From NCBI RefSeq assembly GCF_019312595.1, contig NZ_JAHWDQ010000005.1, forward strand, positions 124,001-188,000: a stretch of 64,000 nt of DNA, written 5' to 3'. This document shows, piece by piece, positions 16,389 to 25,250 of this stretch. How positions within the stretch are numbered: position 1 is the stretch's first letter; each line of letters begins with the position of its first letter. The position numbers were made by a program, and so were the translations under genes. The stretch comes from Zhongshania aquimaris (GTDB lineage Bacteria > Pseudomonadota > Gammaproteobacteria > Pseudomonadales > Spongiibacteraceae). The notes under the pieces are model-generated. The model saw nothing but the letters and a program-made list of their open reading frames with translations. It ran no database searches and was not told the DNA's origin.

Positions 16389-17360
16389 TTAGTAAGAGCA
16401 GTAAACGTCAGCCATGAGATCAGTCTCAGGGTCAGGGTTGGGTGCCGCGAGGCCCTCTTTCACTGCGGTTTCAATCAGCGCAATCACTTCGGTATCGATT
16501 GCGTCCATTTCTTCAGCCTTTAACCAGCCTTCCTTGATCACGCGATCTCGGAATATCTTTATGCAGTCGCGGTTTTTCTTGGCGAGTTTGATTTCGTCTT
16601 TGCCACGATATAGTTGTGGATCGCCGATAAAGTGACCGTCAAATCGAACGGTTTCCGCTTCGATAGCAAACGGGCCTTTGCCATCGCGGGCGTGGGCTAT
16701 TGCACGCTTACAGACTTCATAGGTTGCAAAGAAATCGGTGCCATCGACATATTCTGATGGCATACCGAAGGCGCGGTTTCGGTCGGCTAAACTATCGCAG
16801 CCAAGTGCATAGTTCGCGCCGGTGCCTTCGCCGTAGCCGTTATTTTCAAACATAAATACATGGGGAAGTTTTAGGACAACCGCGAAGTTTAAAGACTCTA
16901 AAACAGTACCCTGGTTGGCGCTGCCGTCGCCGCCAAATGACATGGCGATATCTTTAGTGCCCAAGGTCTTGGAAGCTAATGCCGCGCCATTACACAGCGG
17001 CTGGCCACCGCCAACAATAGCGTTGGCGCCGATCATACCTTTGTCAAAGTCGGCTATGTGCATGGAGCCGCCTTTGCCTTTGCAGAGGCCTGTAGCTTTG
17101 CCCATGATTTCTTTCATCATACCGATGACGTCACAACCCTTGGCTATGGAGTGCCCGTGGCCGCGGTGGGTACTGCCGATAATGTCGGTATCGCTGAGAT
17201 CTATGCATGATGCGACTGCGATTGATTCTTGGCCGTTTGATGCGTGAACAAAGCCGGGAACATTTCCGGCTTCGAACTCTTTAATGCAGCGTTCTTCAAA
17301 AATTCTAATGGTTTTCATCGTGCGGTAGGCACGCAGTAAAAATGCGGAATCATATGGCAT
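16389..17360 (-). CDS. 2-oxoacid/acetoin dehydrogenase E1 component, alpha subunit
   Basis: This 323-residue protein has the thiamine diphosphate motif GDGSANQG followed by ENNGYGEGT, plus STHRGHGHSIAKG and a KGKGGSMHI loop typical of AcoA/PdhA. It heads the operon E1 alpha, E1 beta, E2, E3, DUF35, thiolase-like, Rieske alpha. A good SD (AAGGGGC) lies ten bases before the start and the shared operator site 3 lies 63 bases further up. The size matches AcoA. Linkage to an aldolase-like pair suggests that a short acyl fragment or acyloin from the pathway is its substrate, which is an inference. Confidence 0.92.
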   Translation of the reverse strand: MPYDSAFLLRAYRTMKTIRIFEERCIKEFEAGNVPGFVHASNGQESIAVASCIDLSDTDIIGSTHRGHGHSIAKGCDVIGMMKEIMGKATGLCKGKGGSMHIADFDKGMIGANAIVGGGQPLCNGAALASKTLGTKDIAMSFGGDGSANQGTVLESLNFAVVLKLPHVFMFENNGYGEGTGANYALGCDSLADRNRAFGMPSEYVDGTDFFATYEVCKRAIAHARDGKGPFAIEAETVRFDGHFIGDPQLYRGKDEIKLAKKNRDCIKIFRDRVIKEGWLKAEEMDAIDTEVIALIETAVKEGLAAPNPDPETDLMADVYCSY

Positions 17361-17422
17361 AAAACTGCCCCTTATTACTGGTTATTTATAGGCTGATTCA
17401 AGCTTACACCAAATAATTTAAA

Positions 17423-17440
17423 AAACAAGCAAGTTTGTTT
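17423..17440. promoter_or_regulatory. Shared cluster operator, site 3
   Basis: AAACAAGCAAGTTTGTTT is a copy of the cluster palindrome in the gap between divergent E1 alpha and the TetR gene at 17551. An extra half-site (GATTGTTT) follows at once at 17441-17448. Its position fits autoregulation of the TetR gene together with control of the seven-gene operon. Confidence 0.68.
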
Positions 17441-17550
17441 GATTGTTTAATATGTCGTAATATCTATACAAGCGCGTGTCTGTTATTGTAAATTGTCGAA
17501 GTAATTTATTGGCTCGCATGACTTTGTGTAAGCGGTGAAAGGAATAGATA

Positions 17551-18240
17551 ATGGCAAGAACATCATCCAAGGAGGTCGCTGCTAAAGCGCCTAAGAGAGA
17601 GGCGGGTTGGCAGGCAGAAAAAAGTGCCATGACGCGGACGGCAATTTTGGACGCGGCGATGACATGTTTTATAGAAATTGGATATGCGAATACAACGACA
17701 GCCCTTATTGCTAACCATGCAGGGGTGTCGAGGGGGGCGATGATGCATCATTTCCCCTCCAGAATGTCGGTAATGAAGGCGGTTATAGCCTACCTTCATG
17801 AATTGCGTTTGAAAGAGTATTTGGAGTTGATGGCAGATATAGATATGCCGGACGCTCAGTTAACCAATAAGGATATTCGCAATTCGGTAGAGATGGCGTG
17901 GAACTACGTCAATATGCCATCCTTTATCGCTTATCAAGAGCTGTTAGGGGCGTCGCGCACCGACCCTGAGTTAAAGGCTGTGATGGAGCCGGTCGAAAAG
18001 GATTTTGAGAAGCAGTTCTTACAAATGGCTAAGTCAGTATTTCCGCACTGGCAAAAATTGCCTGCCTTAGAGCCTGCGCATGATTTGGTGCAGTTTCTTA
18101 TGAAAGGGATGGCATTGAGTCAGATGTCTACACGTCGTAATGCCCGAGTCAAAAAAGTTATCGATTATCTGGCTCTAATTCTGATGGAAATTTATGACGA
18201 ATCAATAGAGTCTCGATTGGGTGACGAATCTGCCAAGTAG
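17551..18240 (+). CDS. TetR-family regulator, candidate master repressor of the cluster
   Basis: This 229-residue protein has a basic N-terminal tail (SKEVAAKAPKREAGWQAEKS), then a TetR HTH at about 28-75 (TTTALIANHAGVSRGAMMHHF). A C-terminal ligand domain of TetR_C type carries PSFIAYQELLGASRTDPELK. The start has GAAAGGA upstream. It is the only regulator gene that lies inside the operator-marked region, and its own promoter carries the shared 18-bp palindrome. It is therefore the best candidate to bind all nine sites, probably released by a CoA ester or pathway intermediate. The assignment rests on location and is not proven. Confidence 0.88.
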   Translation: MARTSSKEVAAKAPKREAGWQAEKSAMTRTAILDAAMTCFIEIGYANTTTALIANHAGVSRGAMMHHFPSRMSVMKAVIAYLHELRLKEYLELMADIDMPDAQLTNKDIRNSVEMAWNYVNMPSFIAYQELLGASRTDPELKAVMEPVEKDFEKQFLQMAKSVFPHWQKLPALEPAHDLVQFLMKGMALSQMSTRRNARVKKVIDYLALILMEIYDESIESRLGDESAK

Positions 18241-18246
18241 AGCTAA

Positions 18247-18296
18247 ACAGCAAGCATAAAAAAGGCCGCATTTGCGGCCTTTTTTATGCTTGCTGT
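18247..18296. terminator. Bidirectional terminator with 23-bp perfect stem
   Basis: The arms 18247-18269 and 18274-18296 are perfectly complementary around an ATTT loop. The GC core GGCCGC/GCGGCC is flanked by A6 and T6, so it works as a rho-independent terminator on both strands. It lies between the convergent TetR and SnoaL genes. Confidence 0.9.
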
Positions 18297-18302
18297 ATTT
18301 CT

Positions 18303-18734
18303 TTAACCCAGGCCAATATCGCCCTGGCTAAAAATGGTACGTAGTGTACGTTTGGTAATACGCCAGCCGGAATCCAACAAGGCGAGTTCGTCAGTATACT
18401 CACCCCAAATGGTCAAAAGCTGTCCTTCATAGTCGCCTTTTCCTAGATGAATAGCTTGTAGGTAGCAGGTCGCAGCCGCGGTCGAGCCATTTAACTTTAC
18501 GCGGATATTGCTAAGCATGTGCTGGGTCTCAATGCACTGCTCCAATACGCCGCAGACCAACTCCTTTACTTCCTTCGGCCCCTTGCATTCACCGATACCA
18601 ACATACTCGACCTTTGCTTCGGCTGAGAATATGTTGTCTAACAAATCATATTCCTTTGTATCTAATGCGGTGGCATATTCTAATATTATATTTTCGATTT
18701 CACGTATTTGTATCTGTTGATTTGTATCGATCAT
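18303..18734 (-). CDS. SnoaL/NTF2-like small protein (2 of 3)
   Basis: The 143-residue protein has a helical N-terminus (IREIENIILEYATALDTKEY), then DNIFSAEAKVEYVG and a C-terminal strand pair ending SGWRITKRTLRTIFS, the SnoaL-like pattern. An AGGT precedes the start by about eight bases. It is the second gene after the SDR at 18819-19580 on the same strand and shares its operator. As with the other SnoaL proteins here, a cyclase, isomerase, dehydratase or oxygenase-partner role is possible. No catalytic residues can be assigned with confidence. Confidence 0.8.
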   Translation of the reverse strand: MIDTNQQIQIREIENIILEYATALDTKEYDLLDNIFSAEAKVEYVGIGECKGPKEVKELVCGVLEQCIETQHMLSNIRVKLNGSTAAATCYLQAIHLGKGDYEGQLLTIWGEYTDELALLDSGWRITKRTLRTIFSQGDIGLG

Positions 18735-18818
18735 AATATTGACCTATATTTTATTGGAGATATAGAATCGCGCGCCTAACAGTATTTTCAGCGCGCTGAG
18801 AAATAAGAAAAATGAAAA

Positions 18819-19580
18819 TCACTGTGCGACTAGGCAGCCATCTACCACCAATTCTGAGCCGGAAACGTAGCTAGATTCATCTGAGGCGAGGAAAAGTACG
18901 CAGTTCGCAACCTCTTCCGGTGTGCCCATTCTGCCCATTGGAATAGTGTCTACCAAAATATCGAAATGCGCCGGATTGTCGCGTTTGGCATCTTCCTGAA
19001 TGTTTGTCAGTATCATGCCGGGGTGCACAGAGTTGCAGCGAATATTGTGGCGAGCATTTTCGAGTGCAACAGTTTTAGTAAGAAGACGCACGCCACCTTT
19101 ACTTACGCCATAAGCACCAGTGCCAGGCATACCGACTAAGCCTGCTATCGAGGACATATTGACGATAGAGCCGCCGCCAGTCTTGCGCATTGCTTTAATT
19201 GCTTCTCGGCAGCCAATAAACACGCTGGTCATATTGATGTCCATTTGAAGCTTGTATTCATCTAAGGTCATTACATCAACATTTCTCAATACCGCGATGC
19301 CGGCATTGTTGACGAGAATATCTATTTTTCCGAACCTGTTCTCAACAGCTGTAATCGTGTCGATCCAACCTTGCTCAGATGTCACGTTTTGAGTTAGGCA
19401 TATCGCCTCAGCGCCGAGCTCTTTGACTTCCGCTAACGTTGACTCTAAGCCTTCGGCATTGATATCGGTAAGTACTAGTTTGGCGCCTTCTTTAGCAAAG
19501 GCGAGGGCTATAGAGCGGCCCAGTCCGGGTTTTGATGCGGCGCCGGTGATTAGTGCAACTTTGTTATGTAAGCGAGTCAT
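18819..19580 (-). CDS. Short-chain dehydrogenase/reductase (SDR 1 of 8)
   Basis: This 253-residue classical SDR has a cofactor motif TGAASKPGLGRSIA with a one-residue longer glycine loop than usual. NNAG (LVNNAGIAVL), catalytic Ser in NMSSIAGLVG and YGVSK follow, and the C-terminus SYVSGSELVVDG is normal. It oxidises or reduces a hydroxyl/keto group with NAD(P). The aspartate in LVLTDINAEG favours NAD(H). It is divergent from the reductase at 19799 with operator site 4 between. A SnoaL gene follows it. Confidence 0.9.
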   Translation of the reverse strand: MTRLHNKVALITGAASKPGLGRSIALAFAKEGAKLVLTDINAEGLESTLAEVKELGAEAICLTQNVTSEQGWIDTITAVENRFGKIDILVNNAGIAVLRNVDVMTLDEYKLQMDINMTSVFIGCREAIKAMRKTGGGSIVNMSSIAGLVGMPGTGAYGVSKGGVRLLTKTVALENARHNIRCNSVHPGMILTNIQEDAKRDNPAHFDILVDTIPMGRMGTPEEVANCVLFLASDESSYVSGSELVVDGCLVAQ

Positions 19581-19691
19581 CGTAATTCCTTATTAGCTTA
19601 TTGGTTGGTATATGCAGCGCCTTATATAGACGTAATTGTTTAATTGAGTTTAGCTGTCGATTTTTACTGCAAATCGTGTATCCTAAATTAA

Positions 19692-19709
19692 AAACAATGC
19701 TGACTGTTT
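19692..19709. promoter_or_regulatory. Shared cluster operator, site 4
   Basis: AAACAATGCTGACTGTTT matches the motif fully on the left and at six of seven bases on the right. It lies between the divergent SDR (19580) and medium-chain reductase (19799) genes. Confidence 0.65.
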
Positions 19710-19798
19710 TATATTGAGCCAAAAGGTATGTATTGGCAACTATCCAGTGACGATATTTTTCAGTGCTGCTTTGCTTTCGATACCATCAACAATAAATA

Positions 19799-20824
19799 AT
19801 GAGTCGCTTTATGAAAAAAATTCAAAAAGTTGTTTTATCTAGTCGTCCAGACGGTGTTTTAAATCCCAATAATTTTCAATTAGTTGAGTCTGACTTTCCC
19901 TCGGTAGGTGAGGGGGAATTCCTGATCAAAAACAGATACTTATCATTGGATGCGGGGTTTCGCCAATGGATGAACGAAGGCGCGTCAGATAACTATTTGT
20001 CTGCAATGCCACTCGGTGAAGCGGTACAAAGTATTGTGTTAGGGGAGGTTGTGGAGTCACGACATTCTGACTATCCAGTAGGTGCCCATGTAGTAGGTAG
20101 GACTGCTTGGGAAACCTATAGCATCGCTGACGGTAGCGACCTAATGACTATTATCGACGTGGAAAACGGGGTTTCCGCTGAGCATCATTTAAGTGTATTG
20201 GGCCCTTCGGGAATGACCGCCTATTTTGGCTTAACAGATATCGGCGCAGCAAAAGCAGGAGATACGGTTGTTGTTAGCGCTGCCGCGGGTGGTGTTGGTA
20301 GCTTAGTTGGGCAAATGGCAAAGATCTTAGGGTGCCGAACAATTGGTATTAGTAGTTCTGACAAAAAGTGTCAGTGGTTGAGCGAAGAATTACAGTACGA
20401 CCAAGTTATTAACTATAAATCCGCTCCCGGCTTAGGTCAAAGTCTCAAGGTGCTTGCTCCGGATGGGGTCGATGTTTACTTCGATAATGTAGGCGGTGAG
20501 ATGCTAGATACGGTACTTCAAAATCTGGCATTGAAAGCACGGATAGTCTTGTGTGGTGCTATATCCCAATACGACGTTGACAGTCACTCTGGAGTGCGAA
20601 ATATGTGGGAGCTTATTACTAAGCGTGCTCGGGCTGAGGGCTTTATGTTCTCTGACTATGTGGATGACTATGAGGAGGCGGCTAAAGTGATTAGTCAGTG
20701 GGTGGCTGATGGTAAATTAAATGCCCCGGTTAGTGTTACTGATGGTATATCGACCACTGCTGCGGCCTTCTGCGATATGTTGACCGGTAAAAATCTAGGA
20801 AAGAGCTTGGTTAAGCTTTGCTAA
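19799..20824 (+). CDS. NADP-dependent medium-chain oxidoreductase, CurA/PTGR-like (2 of 4)
   Basis: The protein is 341 residues; an ATG at 19811 is an alternative start. It has a zinc-free MDR core with VSAAAGGVGSLVGQMAKILG and VDVYFDNVGGEMLDTVLQNL. This copy is more diverged from the 7958 and 42893 paralogues: the PVPGPYN loop is replaced by SHSGVRNMWELI, which suggests a different substrate. The likely reaction is NADPH-dependent reduction of an enone double bond. It is controlled from the divergent promoter region that holds operator site 4. Confidence 0.88.
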   Translation: MSRFMKKIQKVVLSSRPDGVLNPNNFQLVESDFPSVGEGEFLIKNRYLSLDAGFRQWMNEGASDNYLSAMPLGEAVQSIVLGEVVESRHSDYPVGAHVVGRTAWETYSIADGSDLMTIIDVENGVSAEHHLSVLGPSGMTAYFGLTDIGAAKAGDTVVVSAAAGGVGSLVGQMAKILGCRTIGISSSDKKCQWLSEELQYDQVINYKSAPGLGQSLKVLAPDGVDVYFDNVGGEMLDTVLQNLALKARIVLCGAISQYDVDSHSGVRNMWELITKRARAEGFMFSDYVDDYEEAAKVISQWVADGKLNAPVSVTDGISTTAAAFCDMLTGKNLGKSLVKLC

Positions 20825-20860
20825 CCATGATTGCTACCATATAGATGTGGAATTTAATAA

Positions 20861-20878
20861 AAACAATTAAGTTGGTTT
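20861..20878. promoter_or_regulatory. Shared cluster operator, site 5
   Basis: AAACAATTAAGTTGGTTT has a perfect left arm and five of seven bases in the right arm. It lies 121 bases before the TonB receptor start at 20999. Confidence 0.55.
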
Positions 20879-20998
20879 TTTTGTTGTTCGGTGGTATTTT
20901 ATGAATTATCACGTTTTGCTTATGCTAACTCCTAGCTAAAAACGGGTCAGCGCGAATAACTAATATTAATAAAGAAGTATGCCATTAGAGGATTGACT

Positions 20999-23419
20999 AT
21001 GAATAACAACTTCCTAATTACGCCACTTGCCTTCGCAATTGGGACTACACTTCTTCTCCCTGGGTTTACACATGCTCAGGAAAATGCCGCTCGTGGTGGC
21101 TTAGAGGAAGTGCTGGTTACTGCCCGTAAACGAGAGGAGACTTTACAAGACGCTCCTGTTGCGGTTAGTGCGATTTCCCAAGAGAGAATTGAGAAGTTCG
21201 ATGTCACTAGCTTAGAGCGAATCGCGGCGCTATCTCCCCAGTTCTTTGTGGGGCGCTCATCTAATGGTTCGGGTGCCCAAATGACGCTGCGTGGTATTGG
21301 CTCAAGTTCAACGAGTATCGGCATTGAGCAATCCGTTGCAGTTGTCCTAGACGGTGTTTATTACGGCCAAGGTCGTGTCCTTAACGAAGGTATGTTTGAC
21401 CTTGCACAAATTGAGTTACTGAAAGGCCCACAAGCGCTATTCTTTGGTAAGAACGCAACAGCGGGTGTGGTGTCGATTACCTCTGCTAAGCCAACAGATG
21501 AATTTGAGGCGATTGTTCGCGCGGGCTACGAGTTTGAAGCTGAACAATATCGCTTAGAAGGTATTGTATCCGGTCCCATTAGCGATACCGTAAAAGCGCG
21601 CTTCTCTATTCGGCACAGTGAAATGGACGGTGGCTACTTTAGCAACCAGTCTAAAGAGCAGCCATATACGACGTTTGATGTTGCTGACGGAAGTTCAACT
21701 ACTTACACCTCACCTGCAGATAATCGCGACGCGCCGGGCGAAGAAGAAACCTTGGCGAGGTTGACTGTTGCTGTAGATCCCAATGATCAGTTGGCAATGA
21801 TGTTTACTGCGTCGACAACTAAATCTGAGGTTGATAATTCATCATGGAATTACACCGCCTTTAACTGCCCTGGTGGTGTTGGTGGAATTAACCCTGATTT
21901 GAAGTGTGGTGATAATTTTGTTATTACTCAGAATCGTATGCCATCTGTGTTGGCTAATAGCTTACCCTACGCGCGTAGCAATGGTGACCTGTTTAATGAA
22001 TATGAATCATATTCATTAACAGCGAATGTTGAGTATAGCTTTGACCGATTTACTCTTACGTCACTAACAAATTTTCAAGATAATCAAAATACCTTTGGCT
22101 TATCAGGCGATTTCCAGTCAATTCCAACAGCAACTTTTGCTACCGAGAAAAATACTTGGGAAGCATTCTCCGAAGAGCTTCGTCTATCATCTGAATTCGA
22201 TGGCGCGCTTAATTTCATGCTGGGTATTTTATATCAAAAAACCGAGCGCAAATTTGATCAGTACGTTTCATTGAGCGGATTGATGGATAGTAGCGTTTCG
22301 GACCCATCTCTTGTTTATGTTGGTAGTCAGAAGAAAAGCTTCACCGATGGGGAAACTATTTCACCGTTCTTTCAAGTTAACTATGAATTTACCGATCGCG
22401 TTGAGTTGAGTGTAGGCGCACGTTATACCGAAGAGACCAAAGACTCTGAGTTTGTTCACCCCTACAACAACGCAGGCTTGGGCGGAATCTGGCGTACAAA
22501 CGAAATTGCACGTGGCGATCAGAGTTTCGAGGAATTGTCTCCAGAAGCGACGCTTAGCTGGCAGGTTCTTGATGATGCCCTAGCATATATTTCGTATAAA
22601 ACAGCCTATAAGTCTGGTGGTTTCTCTAATAGTGGCATTTACTCCGCCGACTTTATGGGTGGTTCGGAATCTGACTTCCTTTTTGAACCCGAAACCGCGG
22701 CCGGCTTTGAGGCGGGTTTGAAATCAACATTGCTTGATAACCAATTGCGCTTGAATTTGGCGGTGTACAATTTCGAATACGATGATCTGCAGGTTGACTT
22801 CTTTAACTCGCCAACCTTCGCATTTATTACGCTGAATGCGGGTACCGCGAAAACCAGAGGTATTGAAGTAGACGCGGAGTTTGCGCCAATGTCTGTTCCG
22901 GGCTTGTCGGTGCGCGGCTCCTTGGCGTACAACAATGCCGAGTACGCTAATTTTATTGCACCCTGCTGGGCTGGCCAAACTGCAGCGCAAGGATGTACCA
23001 GTACGGTTCCAGGCACTAACGGAACACCTGGTCAGGATATTAGCGGTGAATCAACAGCGATGGCGCCAGAGTTATCCGCGTCCTTCGGCGTAAGCTATAG
23101 TAACTATCTGCAAAACGGATGGGAGTATGGCATAGCGGTAGATGGCATTTACTCTGATGATTACAACGCGTCAGGATTTGCTAACCCACATGCAATGAGA
23201 GATAGCTATACCACCTTGAACACGAGTATTTCCCTCGCCGGTGAAGGTCGTAAGTGGGAGGTTCAGCTGTTGGGTAAGAACTTGACTGACGAACATATTG
23301 TCTCTGGTGTTGTAGACGGCCCAAGTACTCCCGCAGCAGGTGGTGAATATGCAGATCAAATGGGTTTCACATCTTTGCCTAGAACCATAGCGCTTCAATT
23401 GACCTACCGGTTTGATTGA
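20999..23419 (+). CDS. TonB-dependent outer-membrane receptor (1 of 4)
   Basis: The protein is 806 residues from the ATG at 20999, which has AGAGGA upstream; a TTG at 20993 is less likely. A signal peptide (FAIGTTLLLPGFTHAQ) is followed by a TonB-box-like GGLEEVLVTARKREE and a plug domain with LRGIGSSSTSIGIEQSVAVVLDG and IELLKGPQALFFGKN. A beta-barrel fills the remainder. The chain ends YRFD rather than in a terminal Phe. It would import a scarce or bulky ligand using the proton motive force. The Iron-siderophore class is not indicated, and cluster context suggests the catabolic substrate. Confidence 0.93.
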   Translation: MNNNFLITPLAFAIGTTLLLPGFTHAQENAARGGLEEVLVTARKREETLQDAPVAVSAISQERIEKFDVTSLERIAALSPQFFVGRSSNGSGAQMTLRGIGSSSTSIGIEQSVAVVLDGVYYGQGRVLNEGMFDLAQIELLKGPQALFFGKNATAGVVSITSAKPTDEFEAIVRAGYEFEAEQYRLEGIVSGPISDTVKARFSIRHSEMDGGYFSNQSKEQPYTTFDVADGSSTTYTSPADNRDAPGEEETLARLTVAVDPNDQLAMMFTASTTKSEVDNSSWNYTAFNCPGGVGGINPDLKCGDNFVITQNRMPSVLANSLPYARSNGDLFNEYESYSLTANVEYSFDRFTLTSLTNFQDNQNTFGLSGDFQSIPTATFATEKNTWEAFSEELRLSSEFDGALNFMLGILYQKTERKFDQYVSLSGLMDSSVSDPSLVYVGSQKKSFTDGETISPFFQVNYEFTDRVELSVGARYTEETKDSEFVHPYNNAGLGGIWRTNEIARGDQSFEELSPEATLSWQVLDDALAYISYKTAYKSGGFSNSGIYSADFMGGSESDFLFEPETAAGFEAGLKSTLLDNQLRLNLAVYNFEYDDLQVDFFNSPTFAFITLNAGTAKTRGIEVDAEFAPMSVPGLSVRGSLAYNNAEYANFIAPCWAGQTAAQGCTSTVPGTNGTPGQDISGESTAMAPELSASFGVSYSNYLQNGWEYGIAVDGIYSDDYNASGFANPHAMRDSYTTLNTSISLAGEGRKWEVQLLGKNLTDEHIVSGVVDGPSTPAAGGEYADQMGFTSLPRTIALQLTYRFD

Positions 23420-23432
23420 AGGTAATTATTCT

Positions 23433-23469
23433 ACAGCCTGCCTGATTTTCTGGGTAGGCTGTTTTTTTT
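23433..23469 (+). terminator. Rho-independent terminator after TonB receptor
   Basis: ACAGCCTGCC (23433-23442) pairs with GGTAGGCTGT (23453-23462), including one G-U pair, and is followed by eight T. It ends the receptor transcript, so the SDR run from 23633 needs its own promoter. Confidence 0.82.
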
Positions 23470-23632
23470 CTTAAAATGTAACTGATCGAACCATACGTAA
23501 AGATGGGTTTTGCGAGAGTCATCAATAATAGAACGATAAAAATCAAGTTCACTAATCGTCATTCCAAAAAGTAAATTCGCACTATAAATATCTATATTAC
23601 GAAATCTGTAGAAAAATATTGGAGCTATTCTC

Positions 23633-24424
23633 ATGGGTAAACTGCAGGGTAAAATCGCGTCTATCATAGGTGCCGCCGGTATAGACAATATGGGGCAAGT
23701 CATTGCTCGTCGGTTTGCCGAAGAGGGTGCAAAAGTTGTCGTGTCTGGTCGTAACCAAGATAATCTCAAAGCCTTAGCTGAAGAAATCAATGGTGACTGG
23801 GTCTATTGTGATCTGTGTGACAAATCATCTATAGATACGATGTTTAATACCATTGTTGAACGTCATGGCCGTGTTGATATCGCTCTGAACTGCACAGGCT
23901 GGGGATTGCTGGTGCCCTTCACTGAGAACTCTGAGGAAGACTTAGACCGGATCATTGATTTACAGTTTAAAGGCCCCTTCCTGTGGCTACAAAAATTGCT
24001 TCATGTCATGGATGCAACAGGCGGTTCTATTATACAAATTTCATCGGCAACGGCGACTATTATGCTCGATGACCATGCTGCCTATATGGGCACAAAGGCC
24101 GGGATAGATCATGTGGTACGCTGCGTGGCGAATCAGTATGGGGAAAAGGGTATCCGCGCCAATAGTATATCACCTGGTCTAACGGATACGCCGATGACAT
24201 CTGATGCTATGCAAAGCGGCGCGTTGGTAGAAACCTTCCGTAAATGCTATCCGCTTGGCCGCGTAGGTACCAGCGAGGATATTGCTGCTGCAGCTGTGTT
24301 CTTGGCGTCTGACGAATGTTTTATGACGGGGCAAAATATGCAGGTTAATGGCGGCCTCACATTGCGCCGAAACCCGCTGGGGACTGATATCTTTGATGCA
24401 ATGGTCGCGGCGGGCGAAATTTAA
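23633..24424 (+). CDS. Short-chain dehydrogenase/reductase (SDR 2 of 8)
   Basis: This 263-residue SDR has a divergent cofactor loop (IIGAAGIDNMGQVIARRF) and NCTG in place of NNAG. The catalytic Ser lies in QISSATATI and the YMGTK motif is intact. A GGAG sits nine bases before the ATG. It is first of four SDR genes in a row on the plus strand. The C-terminal extension after VNGGLTLRR (NPLGTDIFDAM) is short and of unknown meaning. The reaction is an alcohol/ketone interconversion. No shared operator is visible in the 213-base gap upstream. Confidence 0.88.
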   Translation: MGKLQGKIASIIGAAGIDNMGQVIARRFAEEGAKVVVSGRNQDNLKALAEEINGDWVYCDLCDKSSIDTMFNTIVERHGRVDIALNCTGWGLLVPFTENSEEDLDRIIDLQFKGPFLWLQKLLHVMDATGGSIIQISSATATIMLDDHAAYMGTKAGIDHVVRCVANQYGEKGIRANSISPGLTDTPMTSDAMQSGALVETFRKCYPLGRVGTSEDIAAAAVFLASDECFMTGQNMQVNGGLTLRRNPLGTDIFDAMVAAGEI

Positions 24425-24483
24425 GGGACTGATTTTTAGTCACAATAATCTATAAATAATGGTCCGAGAATGGAGGGGTTCTT

Positions 24484-25239
24484 ATGAGATTAATTGATAA
24501 AGTTGTATTAATTACTGGCGCTGCAGGTGAGGTAGGTAAGGCTGCGGTTCAGCGATTTCTAAAAGAAGGCGCGAAGGTCATGATGGCAGACTGGGATGTA
24601 GATAGTTTATCTACCTTTTCTCAGACCTTGACCGGCGAGTTTGCGTATATAAAGGCTGATGTAAGCTCCGAGCAGGACAACCTGAATATGGTTGAAGCCA
24701 CCTTAAAGCGCTTCGGCCGCGTAGATGTTTTCGTTGCCAATGCTGGAATAGAGGGAAAGATATCCTCGATCGACGGTTGTTCGTTTGACGATTTTCAGCG
24801 TGTCATGTCAATTAATGTTAGTGGCGTATGGTTGGGCTTAAAAGCGGTTTTGTCGGCAATGAAAGAAGAGGGGGGTAGCATCATTATCACGTCCTCCGGA
24901 GCCGGTGTTCAGGGTAGTCAAAATATGATGCCTTACAATACCAGCAAGCACGCCGTCATTGGCTTAATGCGCTGTGCTGCCAAGGAATTTGCGCCGTTTA
25001 ATATCCGTGTGAATACCGTTAATCCGGGGGCATTAGATACCAGAATGATGCGGTCAATAGAAGATGGTTATGCACCCGGTAATAGTGGTGTATTCAAAGA
25101 TCAAATCGAGAAAGTAACACCGCTGGGGCGCTACGGTAGACCAGATGAAATTAGCGGCATGATGTCGTTTTTGGCGAGTGATGATTCTAGTTATTGTACC
25201 GGTGGCGTCTATATGGTCGACGGCGGAAATTCCTGTTAG
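24484..25239 (+). CDS. Short-chain dehydrogenase/reductase (SDR 3 of 8)
   Basis: This 251-residue classical SDR has TGAAGEVGKAAVQRF, VANAGIEG, Ser in ITSSGAGVQG and YNTSK. An Asp after the second strand (VMMADWDVDS) suggests NAD(H). A strong GGAGGGG lies upstream of the ATG. It ends in the common SYCTGGVYMVDGGNSC tail. It lies 59 bases after SDR 2 and 11 bases before SDR 4, consistent with a single transcript that performs successive oxidations or epimerisations of hydroxyl groups on one ring system. Confidence 0.9.
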   Translation: MRLIDKVVLITGAAGEVGKAAVQRFLKEGAKVMMADWDVDSLSTFSQTLTGEFAYIKADVSSEQDNLNMVEATLKRFGRVDVFVANAGIEGKISSIDGCSFDDFQRVMSINVSGVWLGLKAVLSAMKEEGGSIIITSSGAGVQGSQNMMPYNTSKHAVIGLMRCAAKEFAPFNIRVNTVNPGALDTRMMRSIEDGYAPGNSGVFKDQIEKVTPLGRYGRPDEISGMMSFLASDDSSYCTGGVYMVDGGNSC

Positions 25240-25250
25240 TGAGGTAGATC

